Assembly: GCF_900537085.1 (NCBI RefSeq)
Contig: NZ_UNRE01000003.1
Location: 263,808-327,807, forward strand
Reading direction: 5' to 3'
Source: Agarivorans sp. Alg241-V36
Lineage (GTDB): Bacteria > Pseudomonadota > Gammaproteobacteria > Enterobacterales > Celerinatantimonadaceae
DNA: 64,000 bases
This document shows positions 49,580-58,741 of this stretch, in pieces. The notes beneath the pieces are model-generated. The model was given only the letters and a program-made list of their open reading frames with translations. It did no database searches and was not told the DNA's origin. Position 1 is the stretch's first letter. Each line of letters opens with the position of its first letter. The position numbers and the translations under genes were made by a program.

Positions 49580-49593
49580 TTGATCTAAATCAA
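49580..49593. promoter_or_regulatory. FNR site between feoA and yciH
   Basis: TTGATCTAAATCAA is a perfect FNR palindrome (TTGAT-N4-ATCAA). It lies 77-90 bases upstream of feoA and about 112 before yciH. FNR activation of feo under low oxygen is established in E. coli. Confidence 0.85.
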
Positions 49594-49704
49594 AGGCATT
49601 TGCATAGCTTGTTTTTTTTGTGAGAAATTTTTAAGGCTATTTTTTGAAACCTCCTCATTAAATACGCTACCATCAGCGCAACATATGTATAAGGTAGATT
49701 GAAG

Positions 49705-50037
49705 ATGTCATTCAAAGACCAACTTTCGCAACTGGTTTACTCAACAGACCAAGGCCGCATTGAACCAGAGCAACAAGCCGAACAAGTGCCTGAAGCAGAC
49801 GGTTTTATTAAACTGCGTAGAGAAACTAAAGGCAGAAAAGGCAAAGGCGTTACCTGCTTAACTGGCTTTGGTTTAGCAGAAGCTGAACTTAAGACCTTAT
49901 GTAAAGAGATGAAAAAACACTGCGGCGTTGGTGGTAGCGTTAAAGATTATGTTATCGAAATCCAAGGCGACCAACGCGACAAGCTAGAAGCTTGGCTTAA
50001 ACAGCGAGATTACAAAACCAAACGCATCGGCGGCTAA
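49705..50037 (+). CDS. yciH: SUI1/eIF1-like translation factor YciH
   Basis: A 110-residue SUI1-fold protein. The core is GFIKLRRETKGRKGKGVTCLTGFG and CGVGGSVKDYVIEIQGDQRDKL, like eIF1. YciH of E. coli influences initiation fidelity and is linked to repression of translation under stress. The ATG at 49705 follows AAGGTAG; the frame opens two codons earlier with TTG. Single gene, divergent from feoA. Confidence 0.92.
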   Translation: MSFKDQLSQLVYSTDQGRIEPEQQAEQVPEADGFIKLRRETKGRKGKGVTCLTGFGLAEAELKTLCKEMKKHCGVGGSVKDYVIEIQGDQRDKLEAWLKQRDYKTKRIGG

Positions 50038-50074
50038 ACCATTGCCTTTTATAAGGCACTTGGGTATATTCAGC

Positions 50075-50245
50075 GCGCTTTTGGGGAGTAGCTGCCCATA
50101 TCAATAAGGTATGGGGCATTTATCAACATACTTAGTGCTCATCACTATGGTAAATGCAGCCTTTATTGGCCTAGCAAGACCAAATGCACATTAACGCCAT
50201 AAAGAGGTGAGCAGCGTTGTGTGCATTGGTTTATCTGCTCGCCTC
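50075..50245 (+). ncRNA. Manganese riboswitch, yybP-ykoY type
   Basis: The leader of the next gene contains the hallmark TTTTGGGGAGTAGC (50079-50092) and, further on, the conserved AAGACC (50175-50180) and ACGCC segments of the yybP-ykoY element. The downstream part can form a hairpin: GAGGTGAGCAG (50204-50214) with CTGCTCGCCTC (50235-50245), and CCAAATGCAC with GTGCATTGG. The gene it precedes is of a family controlled by this riboswitch elsewhere. Boundaries are approximate. Confidence 0.8.
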
Positions 50246-50259
50246 ATATAAGAAATCCA

Positions 50260-50814
50260 ATGGAAGCTTTATTTACTTCAATTACCGCCGTTGCTATTGC
50301 CGAAATAGGCGACAAAACCCAACTACTAGCACTTTTGCTGGCTTGCAAATTTCGTAAACCCTTACCCATTATTGCTGGCATCATTATCGCCACTTTACTT
50401 AACCATGCTGCAGCTGCTTGGTTTGGCTCATTAGTGCAGCAATGGTTTAACCCAGAAGTATTACGTTGGCTAATTGGCATCTCATTTATAGCAATGGCAC
50501 TTTGGGTATTGGTGCCAGACAAGCTTGATGAAGATGACAGTAAACTACTCAAATATGGTCCCTTCTTAGCCTCGTTGATTTTGTTTTTTATCGCTGAAAT
50601 TGGCGACAAAACTCAGGTTGCGACTGTGATACTAGCGGCCAAGTATGACTCGATGCTGATGGTGATTACCGGTACAACTATTGGTATGTGTTTAGCCAAT
50701 GTTCCAGTGGTATTGCTAGGTAAGCTTGGCGTTGAGAAACTGCCGATGAGCTTAATTCACCGAGTTACCGCTATTTTATTCTTAGCGCTGGGCATTACCA
50801 CACTGGTATTTTAG
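50260..50814 (+). CDS. mneA: TMEM165/GDT1 family manganese exporter (MneA-like)
   Basis: A 184-residue inner-membrane protein with six helices and the two family motifs EIGDKTQ (VAIAEIGDKTQLL at about 12-24 and FIAEIGDKTQVA at about 108-119). Relatives in Vibrio export Mn2+. The upstream manganese riboswitch supports this role. I chose the ATG at 50260, which starts like family members (MEALFTSITAVAIAEIGD); the frame extends 13 codons upstream into the riboswitch. Confidence 0.88.
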   Translation: MEALFTSITAVAIAEIGDKTQLLALLLACKFRKPLPIIAGIIIATLLNHAAAAWFGSLVQQWFNPEVLRWLIGISFIAMALWVLVPDKLDEDDSKLLKYGPFLASLILFFIAEIGDKTQVATVILAAKYDSMLMVITGTTIGMCLANVPVVLLGKLGVEKLPMSLIHRVTAILFLALGITTLVF

Positions 50815-50878
50815 TAGCTCTTTTGCTTGAGGCTGATTGTGTTAAACTCTGCCACAAATTGTTAGTAAGGTTGTAATA

Positions 50879-51238
50879 ATGAAACTAGTTCGTTGGATTT
50901 TAGGCCGCATTATATTGTTACTAAATGCAGTATTTTCCCCAAAGGGCGTAAAAAGAAGCGCTGAAGAACAAGCTGTAATTGATAAAAAAACTCAAGGTTT
51001 ACACCTTTACCAGCTACCAGCCTGCCCGTTTTGCGTAAAAGTACGCCGGTCTATGAAGCGCAATAGTTTAAGTATTGGTTTACGCGATATTAAAGCGCAG
51101 CCAAAATATCTAGAAGAATTGGTGGCTCAAGGCGGTTCAAGAAAAGTGCCTTGCCTGCGCATTGAAAACGGTGACGAAGTCGAATGGTTGTACGAGTCTA
51201 ACGACATCATAAACTACCTAGAAGCCAAGGTAGCTTAA
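50879..51238 (+). CDS. Glutaredoxin-like protein with N-terminal hydrophobic segment
   Basis: 119 residues. A glutaredoxin fold with active-site CPFC (about 51-54) and the glutathione-binding SRKVPCLRI and YESNDIINYL segments. The first 20 residues (MKLVRWILGRIILLLNAVF) are hydrophobic and may tether the protein to the inner membrane with the active site in the cytoplasm. A convergent fadR follows with a terminator between. Confidence 0.88.
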   Translation: MKLVRWILGRIILLLNAVFSPKGVKRSAEEQAVIDKKTQGLHLYQLPACPFCVKVRRSMKRNSLSIGLRDIKAQPKYLEELVAQGGSRKVPCLRIENGDEVEWLYESNDIINYLEAKVA

Positions 51239-51242
51239 AATC

Positions 51243-51270
51243 AAAAAAGCTCCGCATTGCGGAGCTTTTT
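51243..51270. terminator. Bidirectional terminator between glutaredoxin gene and fadR
   Basis: AGCTCCGC (51248-51255), loop ATT, GCGGAGCT (51259-51266), with A and T runs on the two sides. Confidence 0.9.
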
Positions 51271-51288
51271 ACTATTAGCTGCTAAGCC

Positions 51289-52005
51289 TTAATCAATTTC
51301 CATAATATCGCTTGGCATTATTTCGCGCAGACGCTTCCATACTTCGCTGGTCGCAATACCGTAACTACGTACAACCTGCAGGGCTTTATCGTGTTCGCCA
51401 CTGTCAGCCAAAGCAATCAATTCTTGATAGAAGTTATCCACCAAGGCTCGCGCTTGCGGATCGTCAAAGTAGTATTTACCAACACTTCGATACATGCCTC
51501 TAAAGCCATTTAAGATTAGTGCATATAAAGGGTTACCAGAGGCAAACGCTAAGCCATGCAACACTTGATAATCAAACTCGGCATAAGCTTCGCCAGTTTG
51601 TTCAAGTTGTTTGTATTGTTCGATAAGCTGACGACTTTTCTCGGGGTTGTTTTTCAATGCACCACGAATAAAAATCACGCTAATGTTGGTTCTTGCTGAT
51701 AGCAATTGCTCAAACAACTCTGGCACACCGTCACTGTCTAGGCGCGCCAAGGTTTCTAGTATGTTGAGGCCGGCAGTTTCCCAAAAGTTGTTCACCTTGG
51801 TGGGCTTACCGTGTTGAATAGTTAGCCAGCCATCTCTTGCTAAACGCTGAAGCACTTCGCGCAAGGTGGTTCGGGTAACACCAATTAATTCAGATAGTTC
51901 TCTTTCGGCGGGTAAAATTGTGCCAGGAGCAAAACGGTTATTCCAGATAGATTCAATGATGTATTGTTCTGCGAACCCTGCTGGACTTTTTGCTTTAATT
52001 ACCAT
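51289..52005 (-). CDS. fadR: Fatty acid metabolism regulator FadR
   Basis: GntR-family regulator of 238 residues that represses fad genes and activates fabA/B in relatives; acyl-CoA releases it. The winged helix is at about 8-75 ([24 protein letters not shown]) and the acyl-CoA-binding FadR C-terminal domain follows. It is divergent from nhaB, as in E. coli. No clear FadR operator was found in the 246-base gap. Confidence 0.94.
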   Translation of the reverse strand: MVIKAKSPAGFAEQYIIESIWNNRFAPGTILPAERELSELIGVTRTTLREVLQRLARDGWLTIQHGKPTKVNNFWETAGLNILETLARLDSDGVPELFEQLLSARTNISVIFIRGALKNNPEKSRQLIEQYKQLEQTGEAYAEFDYQVLHGLAFASGNPLYALILNGFRGMYRSVGKYYFDDPQARALVDNFYQELIALADSGEHDKALQVVRSYGIATSEVWKRLREIMPSDIMEID

Positions 52006-52251
52006 TTTTTACTCAGTCTATTTTCGTTTTTATTGTATCGATAATAACAAACCATTAACTAAAGCTAAAGCAAGTGGTTTGAGCTCAAACCTCCAAATTT
52101 GAAAAACTCTTGACTATTTTTATCGACACTTGAATAAATTTGATATTTTCGGTTGTTCAACTACCAAAGCAAAGGGATATCACATACAATCGCGCTCGAG
52201 TTTTCGTAGGGGAAACTCGACCTGCCATTTGAACAACAATGAGATTTCAGG

Positions 52252-53823
52252 ATGAATACTAGTCTATCCAGTGCCTTTGCTAAGAACTTTCTTGGCAATG
52301 CACCTCTATGGTATAAAAAAGCCATTGTTATATTTCTAATCATTAACCCCATCGTTTTCTATATCAACCCATTTGCCGCTGGTTGGTTATTAGTTATCGA
52401 ATTTATCTTCACACTTGCGATGGCCTTAAAATGTTACCCACTTCAGCCCGGTGGTTTGCTAGCCATTCAAGCTGTTGCAATAGGCATGACATCTTCTGAA
52501 ACCGTTAAACATGAACTGGTAGCCAACTTTGAAGTAGTGCTGCTGTTGATCTTCATGGTGGCCGGTATCTTCTTCATGAAGCAGCTTCTGTTGTTTGTGT
52601 TCACCAAAATGCTTATCAAGATTAAAGACAAAGCGGTCTTGTCTTTGGCTTTTTGTGCGGCAGGCGCCTTTTTATCTGCCTTCTTAGACGCGTTAACCGT
52701 AATTGCAGTAGTGATTAGTGTGGCGATAGGCTTCTACAGCATCTACCACAGAGTAGCCTCTGGTAAAGATTTCAACCAAAAACATGACCATACAAGTGAC
52801 GAGTTAAGCAGCGATGACTTAGAAGGTTTTCGCGCATTCTTACGAAGCCTAATGATGCATGCGGGTGTAGGTACCGCATTAGGTGGCGTATGTACTATGG
52901 TAGGTGAACCACAAAACCTAATTATTGCAGATCAGTCTGGTTGGCAGTTCTTCGAATTTTTCTTACGTATGGCACCGGTATCTCTACCTGTTTTAGTATG
53001 TGGTTTAATAACCTGTGTAGCCTTAGAAAAAATTGGCAAGTTCGGCTACGGCACTTTGCTACCAGTTAACGTTCGCCAAATTCTTACTGACTACGACAAG
53101 CACGAAGATCAAAAACGTACTAACCGGGACCGCGCTAAATTAATTGTTCAAGCAGTTATCGCTGTTTGGTTAATTGTTGGTCTTGCCTTGCACTTAGCCG
53201 CAGTGGGTTTGATTGGATTGTCGGTAATTATTCTTGCCACTTCTTTTACAGGTATTACCGAAGAGCACCAATTGGGCAAAGCCTTTGAAGAGGCCCTGCC
53301 ATTTACTGCATTGCTAGCAGTATTCTTCTCTATTGTTGCGGTAATCATTGATTTAGAACTGTTTAAGCCGGTGATTCACTGGGTACTATCGATTGAAGAT
53401 GAAGGCCAATTAGTCGCTTTCTATATAGCAAACGGTTTGTTATCAATGGTTAGTGATAACGTGTTTGTAGGTACTGTTTATATCAACGAAGTTAAAACCG
53501 CTTGGTTGGAAGGGCAGATTACCCGTGACCAGTTTGACATGTTAGCAGTAGCGATTAACACCGGTACTAACTTGCCGTCGGTGGCTACGCCAAACGGTCA
53601 AGCAGCTTTCTTATTCCTGTTAACCTCGTCGTTAGCACCGCTGCTCCGCTTATCATACGGCCGTATGGTTTGGATGGCTTTGCCATACACTTTTGTATTA
53701 GCAGGTGTAGGTTTATTGTGTGTGGAATACGCACTTATTCCAGCTACCCAATACTTCTACGATATGGGGTGGATTAGCCATCACATTGCTGGCGCTGCGT
53801 CTGCGGTTTCTGCTGGACATTAA
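52252..53823 (+). CDS. nhaB: Na+/H+ antiporter NhaB
   Basis: Inner-membrane antiporter of 523 residues with about 12 helices. Segments such as [21 protein letters not shown] and [22 protein letters not shown] are characteristic. It sits beside divergent fadR, conserved with E. coli and Vibrio. A ribosome-binding region (CAGGATG) directly abuts the ATG. Closed by a terminator at 53828-53859. Confidence 0.96.
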   Translation: MNTSLSSAFAKNFLGNAPLWYKKAIVIFLIINPIVFYINPFAAGWLLVIEFIFTLAMALKCYPLQPGGLLAIQAVAIGMTSSETVKHELVANFEVVLLLIFMVAGIFFMKQLLLFVFTKMLIKIKDKAVLSLAFCAAGAFLSAFLDALTVIAVVISVAIGFYSIYHRVASGKDFNQKHDHTSDELSSDDLEGFRAFLRSLMMHAGVGTALGGVCTMVGEPQNLIIADQSGWQFFEFFLRMAPVSLPVLVCGLITCVALEKIGKFGYGTLLPVNVRQILTDYDKHEDQKRTNRDRAKLIVQAVIAVWLIVGLALHLAAVGLIGLSVIILATSFTGITEEHQLGKAFEEALPFTALLAVFFSIVAVIIDLELFKPVIHWVLSIEDEGQLVAFYIANGLLSMVSDNVFVGTVYINEVKTAWLEGQITRDQFDMLAVAINTGTNLPSVATPNGQAAFLFLLTSSLAPLLRLSYGRMVWMALPYTFVLAGVGLLCVEYALIPATQYFYDMGWISHHIAGAASAVSAGH

Positions 53824-53827
53824 ATTT

Positions 53828-53859
53828 AAAAAGGGCGATGCTTGCATCGCCTTTTTTTA
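53828..53859 (+). terminator. Terminator of nhaB
   Basis: GGCGATGC (53834-53841), loop TT, GCATCGCC (53844-53851), followed by a seven-T run. Confidence 0.9.
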
Positions 53860-53874
53860 TCGGAGTTTCTGATT

Positions 53875-54384
53875 ATGCTCAGCTTTTTAAGCAGCATGCC
53901 GTACCAACGTAAACCTTGGTTTCTGCTTTTTATAGGTAGCTTATCGCTAGAACTGTGTGCCTTATTTTTTCAACACGTAATGAAGCTCGACCCTTGCGTT
54001 ATGTGTATTTATGAACGTGTAGCCATGATGGGTTTAATGCTTGCAGGCCTTATCGGCTGGATGGCCCCGCAGTACCTCATTGTTCGCCTTGCGGCCTTTG
54101 GTATGTGGATAGTAAGCGCGGCTTGGGGCTTGCAACTAGCGATTACCCACACCGACTACCAAATGAACCCCAACCCTTTTGCCACCTGTGACTTTTTCGC
54201 AAACTTCCCAGAGTGGGCTCCTTTAGACAAATGGGTTCCTTGGTTATTTAACCCAACTGGCTTTTGTGACAAGATTTCATGGATGTTTTTAGGTTGGTCT
54301 ATGCCACAGTGGCTAATCTTGATATTTGCAGTGTTCTTAGCTGCAAGTGTGTTGTTTTTTGGCCTACAATGGCGCAAAAAATAA
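53875..54384 (+). CDS. dsbB: Disulfide bond formation protein B
   Basis: Inner-membrane quinone reductase that re-oxidises DsbA. 169 residues with four helices. The two redox pairs are CVMC (about 41-44) and the periplasmic pair in ATCDFF and GFCDKI. The ATG at 53875 follows CGGAG; an in-frame TTG at 53842 lies inside the nhaB terminator and is rejected as start. Downstream terminator at 54390-54417. Confidence 0.95.
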   Translation: MLSFLSSMPYQRKPWFLLFIGSLSLELCALFFQHVMKLDPCVMCIYERVAMMGLMLAGLIGWMAPQYLIVRLAAFGMWIVSAAWGLQLAITHTDYQMNPNPFATCDFFANFPEWAPLDKWVPWLFNPTGFCDKISWMFLGWSMPQWLILIFAVFLAASVLFFGLQWRKK

Positions 54385-54389
54385 CCACA

Positions 54390-54417
54390 AAAAAGCCCGC
54401 TTCAAGCGGGCTTTTTT
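54390..54417. terminator. Bidirectional terminator between dsbB and ycgN
   Basis: GCCCGCT (54395-54401), loop TCA, AGCGGGC (54405-54411), with A and T runs on both sides. Confidence 0.9.
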
Positions 54418-54435
54418 ATGGCTTGGTTAGTAAAA

Positions 54436-54891
54436 CTATTCGCACTCGTCCAAAGGCCAGCGCACAATGTAATCTTGTGACTGTCCAGTTAACTGGCTTT
54501 CACAAACAATTTTACCGCGCACTGACGCCCCACGCTTATGCATCTCAGAAGCTTTACCTTTGTTTAACAGTGGATGCCACTGCGGCAAGGGTTTACCTTC
54601 AATCAAGCGTTTGTAAGCACAACTTGGCGGCAACCAATGAAAGGCGTCTATATCGTCTAGAGTGATTTTCACGCAGTCTGGTACTTTGGCAAAGCGGTTC
54701 TCATAGTCGCTGCAGCGACAGCTTTTGCTATTAAGTAATACACAGGCGATATTGGTGTAATAAAGCTCGTCGGTATCTTCGTCAATTAACTTCGACAAAC
54801 AGCACTTACCGCAGCCATCACACAATGACTCCCACTCTTGAGCATTCATTTGCGCCAGTGTTTTGGTTTCCCAAAATCTTACTTCACTCAC
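54436..54891 (-). CDS. ycgN: YcgN family CxxCxxCC-type protein (UPF0260)
   Basis: 151 residues with the zinc/iron-binding cysteine pattern LCDGCGKCCLSKL (about 22-34) and further cysteines in SKSCRCSDYENR. Function unknown; related to the YkgJ Fe-S/zinc family. Start overlaps the ycgM end by 8 bases. E. coli has the order ycgL-ycgM-ycgN near min, which this region retains with one gene added. Confidence 0.92.
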   Translation of the reverse strand: MSEVRFWETKTLAQMNAQEWESLCDGCGKCCLSKLIDEDTDELYYTNIACVLLNSKSCRCSDYENRFAKVPDCVKITLDDIDAFHWLPPSCAYKRLIEGKPLPQWHPLLNKGKASEMHKRGASVRGKIVCESQLTGQSQDYIVRWPLDECE

Positions 54892-55549
54892 TAATTACAA
54901 CCTCTGTTTCTAGCTCTATATCGGCAACTTTTAAGCCTAGTTTATCACCAATGGTCAATGGACCAACGCCGGCAGGGGTGCCAGTAAGCAATACATCACC
55001 AGCTTGCAAGGTAAAACACTGAGAAGCCTCAATTAGCAAGGCTTCAATTGTGCGGATCATTTGGCTGCTACTGCCCTGCTGTTTAGTTTCACCGTTTTGC
55101 TTTAGTTGCAAAGCCACATCATCAAGCTCGCTTAAGCACGCAAGCGGTTTAAAAGCGCTAAGCACACAACTATTGTCGAAGGCTTTAGCCCTCTCCCAAG
55201 GATGACCGCGCTGTTTAAGCTCTAGCTGAATATCGCGTAAGGTTAAATCTAAGGCCGCAGAGTAACCCCAAACGGCATCATTCAAATCATCTTTAGTTGC
55301 GTTCTTTAAGGGCTTGCCAATAAGTAAGGCAAGCTCTAATTCGTAATGAACCTCGCCCAAACCTGTGGGTATAACAACACCCTTGTCAAAGCTGACAAAG
55401 GCACTAGGCGGCTTATTAAAAAACACCGCTTGTTTAGCCGGCGCTCCACCCATTTCTTGCATGTGTGCCACATAGTTTTGGCCAACACAAACGGCTTTAC
55501 TTGGCGAAAGCTTAATTGGCTTACCGTTGCTGTCTTTATGCTGATACAT
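54884..55549 (-). CDS. ycgM: FAH-family hydrolase/tautomerase YcgM
   Basis: Cytoplasmic FAH-fold enzyme of 221 residues. Related bacterial proteins act as acylpyruvate hydrolases or oxaloacetate tautomerases. Metal residues lie in VHYELELALLIGK and ALDLTLRDIQ; the C-terminal LLTGTPAGVGPL is typical. The ATG at 55549 is used because it gives the family start and lies just after the stop of the lytic transglycosylase gene (no overlap); the frame runs 15 codons into that gene. Confidence 0.92.
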   Translation of the reverse strand: MYQHKDSNGKPIKLSPSKAVCVGQNYVAHMQEMGGAPAKQAVFFNKPPSAFVSFDKGVVIPTGLGEVHYELELALLIGKPLKNATKDDLNDAVWGYSAALDLTLRDIQLELKQRGHPWERAKAFDNSCVLSAFKPLACLSELDDVALQLKQNGETKQQGSSSQMIRTIEALLIEASQCFTLQAGDVLLTGTPAGVGPLTIGDKLGLKVADIELETEVVISE

Positions 55550-55550
55550 C

Positions 55551-56516
55551 TTAAAACACCGGCGGGTAAGAGATACGGTCTGCCAGGGTGCCAACTGCCG
55601 CTACAAAGTAGTGTGAACGATTCCACTTCATTAACACCCGATAATTATCGTAGGCTAAATAAGCGCGGCCTTGTGCATCATCAGGTTGAACGATAGAGGC
55701 TGTAATATCACGAGTAGGTAAATCACTGCCATCGAAGCGACGAACGCCCAAAGCCTGCCATTCGCTCAAGCTTTTAGTGATTTTTAATCCAGAGTTAGCA
55801 CTGTCATAATCTTTAGGCAGCTGAACTTGTCGACCCCAAGTGAGATCATCACTCCAACCACTTTGTGCTAAATAGTTGGCAGCAGAGGCTAAGGCATCTG
55901 CGGTATTGTTCCAAATATCGCTATTACCATCACCGTCAAAGTCCTGAGCGTAAGCGAGGAAAGAGCTTGGCATAAACTGCACCTGACCCATTGCCCCAGC
56001 CCAAGAGCCTTTCATTTTATTCGGTTCTATATGGCCGTCATCTAAAATACGAAGAGCATTCATCAATTCTTTCTTGAAAAACGCTTCGCGACGTCCTTCA
56101 AAAGACATGGTTGAAAGCGCCGACACTACATTATAGTTACCGGTAAATTTACCAAAATTAGATTCAACACCCCATAAGGCGATAATAAAGCGAGGTTGCA
56201 CCTTATACTTTTTTTCTATCTCTTTAAGCAAAGGATAATGCTTTTTGTACAAAGCCCGAGCTTGTTGCACCTTCCAATCAGGCACGGCGCGTGGCAAGTA
56301 AGTATCTAAGGTAAGCTTAAACTCAGGTTGCTGTTTATCTGCTTTTACTGCTCGTTGGTAAAATTTAGTATTAGTAAAAGCAGCATCAATGGTTTGCTGA
56401 GAGATCCCCTGCTCTGCCGCTTCTAATTTAAGTTGTTCAACGTAGTTATCAAAGCCCGGTTCAGCGTGTAACGAGAAGGCAGCCGAGAAGAGCACCGCAC
56501 TGATAATTTTTTTCAC
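55551..56516 (-). CDS. Lytic murein transglycosylase, MltB/SltB family
   Basis: Cleaves peptidoglycan with formation of 1,6-anhydro sugars. 321 residues, signal peptide ending in LHAEPG. No lipobox, so this is a soluble periplasmic form rather than MltB lipoprotein. The catalytic glutamate is in FIIALWGVESNFGKF (about residue 118), and GSWAGAMGQVQFMPSSFLAYA is diagnostic. Lies between ycgM and ycgL; E. coli does not have a transglycosylase at this position. Confidence 0.92.
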   Translation of the reverse strand: MKKIISAVLFSAAFSLHAEPGFDNYVEQLKLEAAEQGISQQTIDAAFTNTKFYQRAVKADKQQPEFKLTLDTYLPRAVPDWKVQQARALYKKHYPLLKEIEKKYKVQPRFIIALWGVESNFGKFTGNYNVVSALSTMSFEGRREAFFKKELMNALRILDDGHIEPNKMKGSWAGAMGQVQFMPSSFLAYAQDFDGDGNSDIWNNTADALASAANYLAQSGWSDDLTWGRQVQLPKDYDSANSGLKITKSLSEWQALGVRRFDGSDLPTRDITASIVQPDDAQGRAYLAYDNYRVLMKWNRSHYFVAAVGTLADRISYPPVF

Positions 56517-56529
56517 TAACGTCCCCTTT

Positions 56530-56814
56530 CTATTGGTTTTTAGCTTTAGCCTGCGCGGCCAAATGCTGTTTGAGATAATTCTCTGGAGGTGGTGGAATTT
56601 GTAAATAGTAGCCTTGTTCTTTAAACGCGGCTTCTATGGCATCAATTTTTACACTAGCAAAATCTTTAGTTGGTCGTTTAGGCACCAACATCACTAGCTC
56701 CTTAGCGCCCATTAATTCAATTAACGAGGCTGGAACTTTCGAAAAATCGTCTTTCTTCTCAATATAGAGATAAGTTTGCTGTTTTTTGAGACTTTTATAG
56801 ACTGCACAGAACAT
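56530..56814 (-). CDS. ycgL: YcgL family protein
   Basis: 94 residues of the YcgL fold, function unknown. FCAVYKSLKKQQTYLYIEKKDDF at the start and YYLQIPPPPENYL near the end are diagnostic. Divergent from minC, as in E. coli. The start at 56814 is the usual family start; 13 bases separate its stop from the transglycosylase. Confidence 0.93.
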   Translation of the reverse strand: MFCAVYKSLKKQQTYLYIEKKDDFSKVPASLIELMGAKELVMLVPKRPTKDFASVKIDAIEAAFKEQGYYLQIPPPPENYLKQHLAAQAKAKNQ

Positions 56815-56927
56815 GAAAATGTTAGTATCCTAGGCACTGATCAGGTTATGCTAAAACGCAGACTATATCAGAATATATGGTGTAGCGTCATCGCTCGTAT
56901 ACAAATGTAAAAAGGAATCCGCTGTTC

Positions 56928-57632
56928 ATGTCCGGACAGGAAATAGAGTTTAAAGGGACAAACTTTACCCTTTCAGTCGTTTACTTAGGAAAAAATGACT
57001 TAACGTCATTAAATAACAAACTTATGGAGAAGGTGGCACAAGCGCCTCAGTTCTTCAATTGTGCACCTATCGTAGTAAATATTAGTGAAGTGGATAGTGA
57101 TTTTGACTTTGACCAGCTTAAAGAAATAGTTGAAGCTCAAGACTTTGTATTAGTGGGTGTAACTGGCTGTAAAACCGCCGAGCAAAAAACCGCAGCTCGT
57201 GCTGCTGGCTTAGCAGTTATGACCAGTGGCTCGCAACAAGCAACAGCTAAACCGAGCAAACCAACAGAAGAAAAAGCCCCCACTCCCCCAGCTGCTCCGT
57301 CGATAGTACCTAGCAAAATTGTTCGTGGCCAAATTCGTTCTGGCCAACAAATTTATGCCCAAAATACCGACTTAGTAGTAATTGGCTCCGTAGGAAACGG
57401 CGCTGAAGTAATAGCCGATGGCAACATACATATTTACGGCGCGTTAAGAGGCCGAGCTATCGCAGGCGCAAGTGGCAGAAAAGACAGCAAGATTTTTTGC
57501 CAAAACTTGCAAGCAGAACTTATTTCAATTGCTGGTGTTTATATGCTGCATGAGCAAATCGGTGAGCATGCCGATTCGCCGCAATGTATTCAAATAGAAG
57601 ATCAGCAAATCGTATTTGGTAATTTAAGTTAA
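56928..57632 (+). CDS. minC: Septum site-determining protein MinC
   Basis: Inhibits FtsZ polymerisation away from midcell. 234 residues: N-terminal FtsZ-inhibiting domain (about 1-110), a proline-rich linker ([10 protein letters not shown]), and the C-terminal beta-helix ([27 protein letters not shown]) that dimerises and binds MinD. First gene of minCDE. Confidence 0.95.
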   Translation: MSGQEIEFKGTNFTLSVVYLGKNDLTSLNNKLMEKVAQAPQFFNCAPIVVNISEVDSDFDFDQLKEIVEAQDFVLVGVTGCKTAEQKTAARAAGLAVMTSGSQQATAKPSKPTEEKAPTPPAAPSIVPSKIVRGQIRSGQQIYAQNTDLVVIGSVGNGAEVIADGNIHIYGALRGRAIAGASGRKDSKIFCQNLQAELISIAGVYMLHEQIGEHADSPQCIQIEDQQIVFGNLS

Positions 57633-57662
57633 CCCCGTTAACGAATTTATAAAGGAAAGATA

Positions 57663-58475
57663 ATGGCTAAGATTATCGTTGTAACCTCAGGAAAAGGTGG
57701 CGTAGGTAAAACAACCTCCAGTGCTGCTATTGGTACTGGTCTCGCCATCAAAGGTTTTAAAACTGTAATCATCGATTTTGATATTGGCTTACGTAACCTT
57801 GATTTAATTATGGGCTGTGAGCGCCGAGTCGTTTACGATTTTGTTAACGTAATCAAAGGTGAATCAAACCTTAATCAATCATTGATTAAAGATAAGCGCA
57901 CCGACAACCTATACATTTTGCCCGCATCGCAAACTCGCGACAAAGACGCTTTAACCAAAGAAGGCGTGCAAAAAGTACTAGACGATTTAGCCGAGCAAGG
58001 TTTTGACTACATTGTTTGTGATTCGCCAGCCGGTATCGAAACAGGCGCAATCATGGCCTTGTACTTCGCCGATGAAGCCATTGTAACCACCAACCCAGAA
58101 GTTTCTTCGGTTCGAGATTCAGACCGAATTTTGGGCATGTTAGCCAGCAAATCAAAACGTGCTGAACAAGGCAAAGAGCCAGTTAAAGAGCACCTGCTTT
58201 TAACCCGCTACAACCCAGAAAGGGTTAATCGTGGCGACATGTTAAGTGTTGAAGACGTGCAAGACATTCTTGCTATTCCATTACTGGGTGTGATTCCGGA
58301 ATCACCAGCTGTGCTTAAAGCCTCTAACTCTGGTGAACCAGTAATTTTGGATACTGAAAGCGATGCAGGTTTAGCTTACGACGATGCGGTAAGCCGCTTA
58401 ATTGGTGAAAGTGTAGATTTCCGCTTTTTAGAAGAACAAAAGAAAGGCTTATTTAGCCGCATATTTGGAGGATAA
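57663..58475 (+). CDS. minD: Septum site-determining ATPase MinD
   Basis: Membrane-bound ParA-type ATPase that carries MinC. 270 residues, deviant Walker [10 protein letters not shown] (10-18), switch region [11 protein letters not shown], and C-terminal amphipathic membrane-targeting helix ([14 protein letters not shown]). AAAGGAAAG lies before the ATG; 2 bases separate it from minE. Confidence 0.97.
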   Translation: MAKIIVVTSGKGGVGKTTSSAAIGTGLAIKGFKTVIIDFDIGLRNLDLIMGCERRVVYDFVNVIKGESNLNQSLIKDKRTDNLYILPASQTRDKDALTKEGVQKVLDDLAEQGFDYIVCDSPAGIETGAIMALYFADEAIVTTNPEVSSVRDSDRILGMLASKSKRAEQGKEPVKEHLLLTRYNPERVNRGDMLSVEDVQDILAIPLLGVIPESPAVLKASNSGEPVILDTESDAGLAYDDAVSRLIGESVDFRFLEEQKKGLFSRIFGG

Positions 58476-58477
58476 CA

Positions 58478-58741
58478 ATGTCTCTTTTAGACTACTTTCG
58501 AACGTCAAAACAGTCTAAAACGGCGGCAACCGCCAAAGAACGACTGCAAATTATTGTTGCCCACGAACGTGGACAACGCAGTGGGCCAGATTACCTGCCT
58601 GCAATGAAGCAAGACATTATAGAAGTGATTAAAAAGTACGTAGATATTAACTCAGACCAAGTGAATGTTAGCTTGGACAATAAGAGTGAAGATATAAGTG
58701 TACTAGAGCTAAATATTACGCTTCCTGAGCAACGTGATTAG
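58478..58741 (+). CDS. minE: Cell division topological specificity factor MinE
   Basis: Displaces MinC and stimulates MinD ATPase, driving pole-to-pole oscillation. 87 residues; anti-MinCD segment [14 protein letters not shown] and C-terminal topological domain are intact. Its last 26 bases overlap the end of the convergent rnd gene, so there is no room for a terminator between them. Confidence 0.96.
   Translation: MSLLDYFRTSKQSKTAATAKERLQIIVAHERGQRSGPDYLPAMKQDIIEVIKKYVDINSDQVNVSLDNKSEDISVLELNITLPEQRD

Noticed and set aside
53842-53874. Upstream start for dsbB.
   Set aside because: It begins with TTG within the nhaB terminator hairpin; the ATG at 53875 has a ribosome-binding site.
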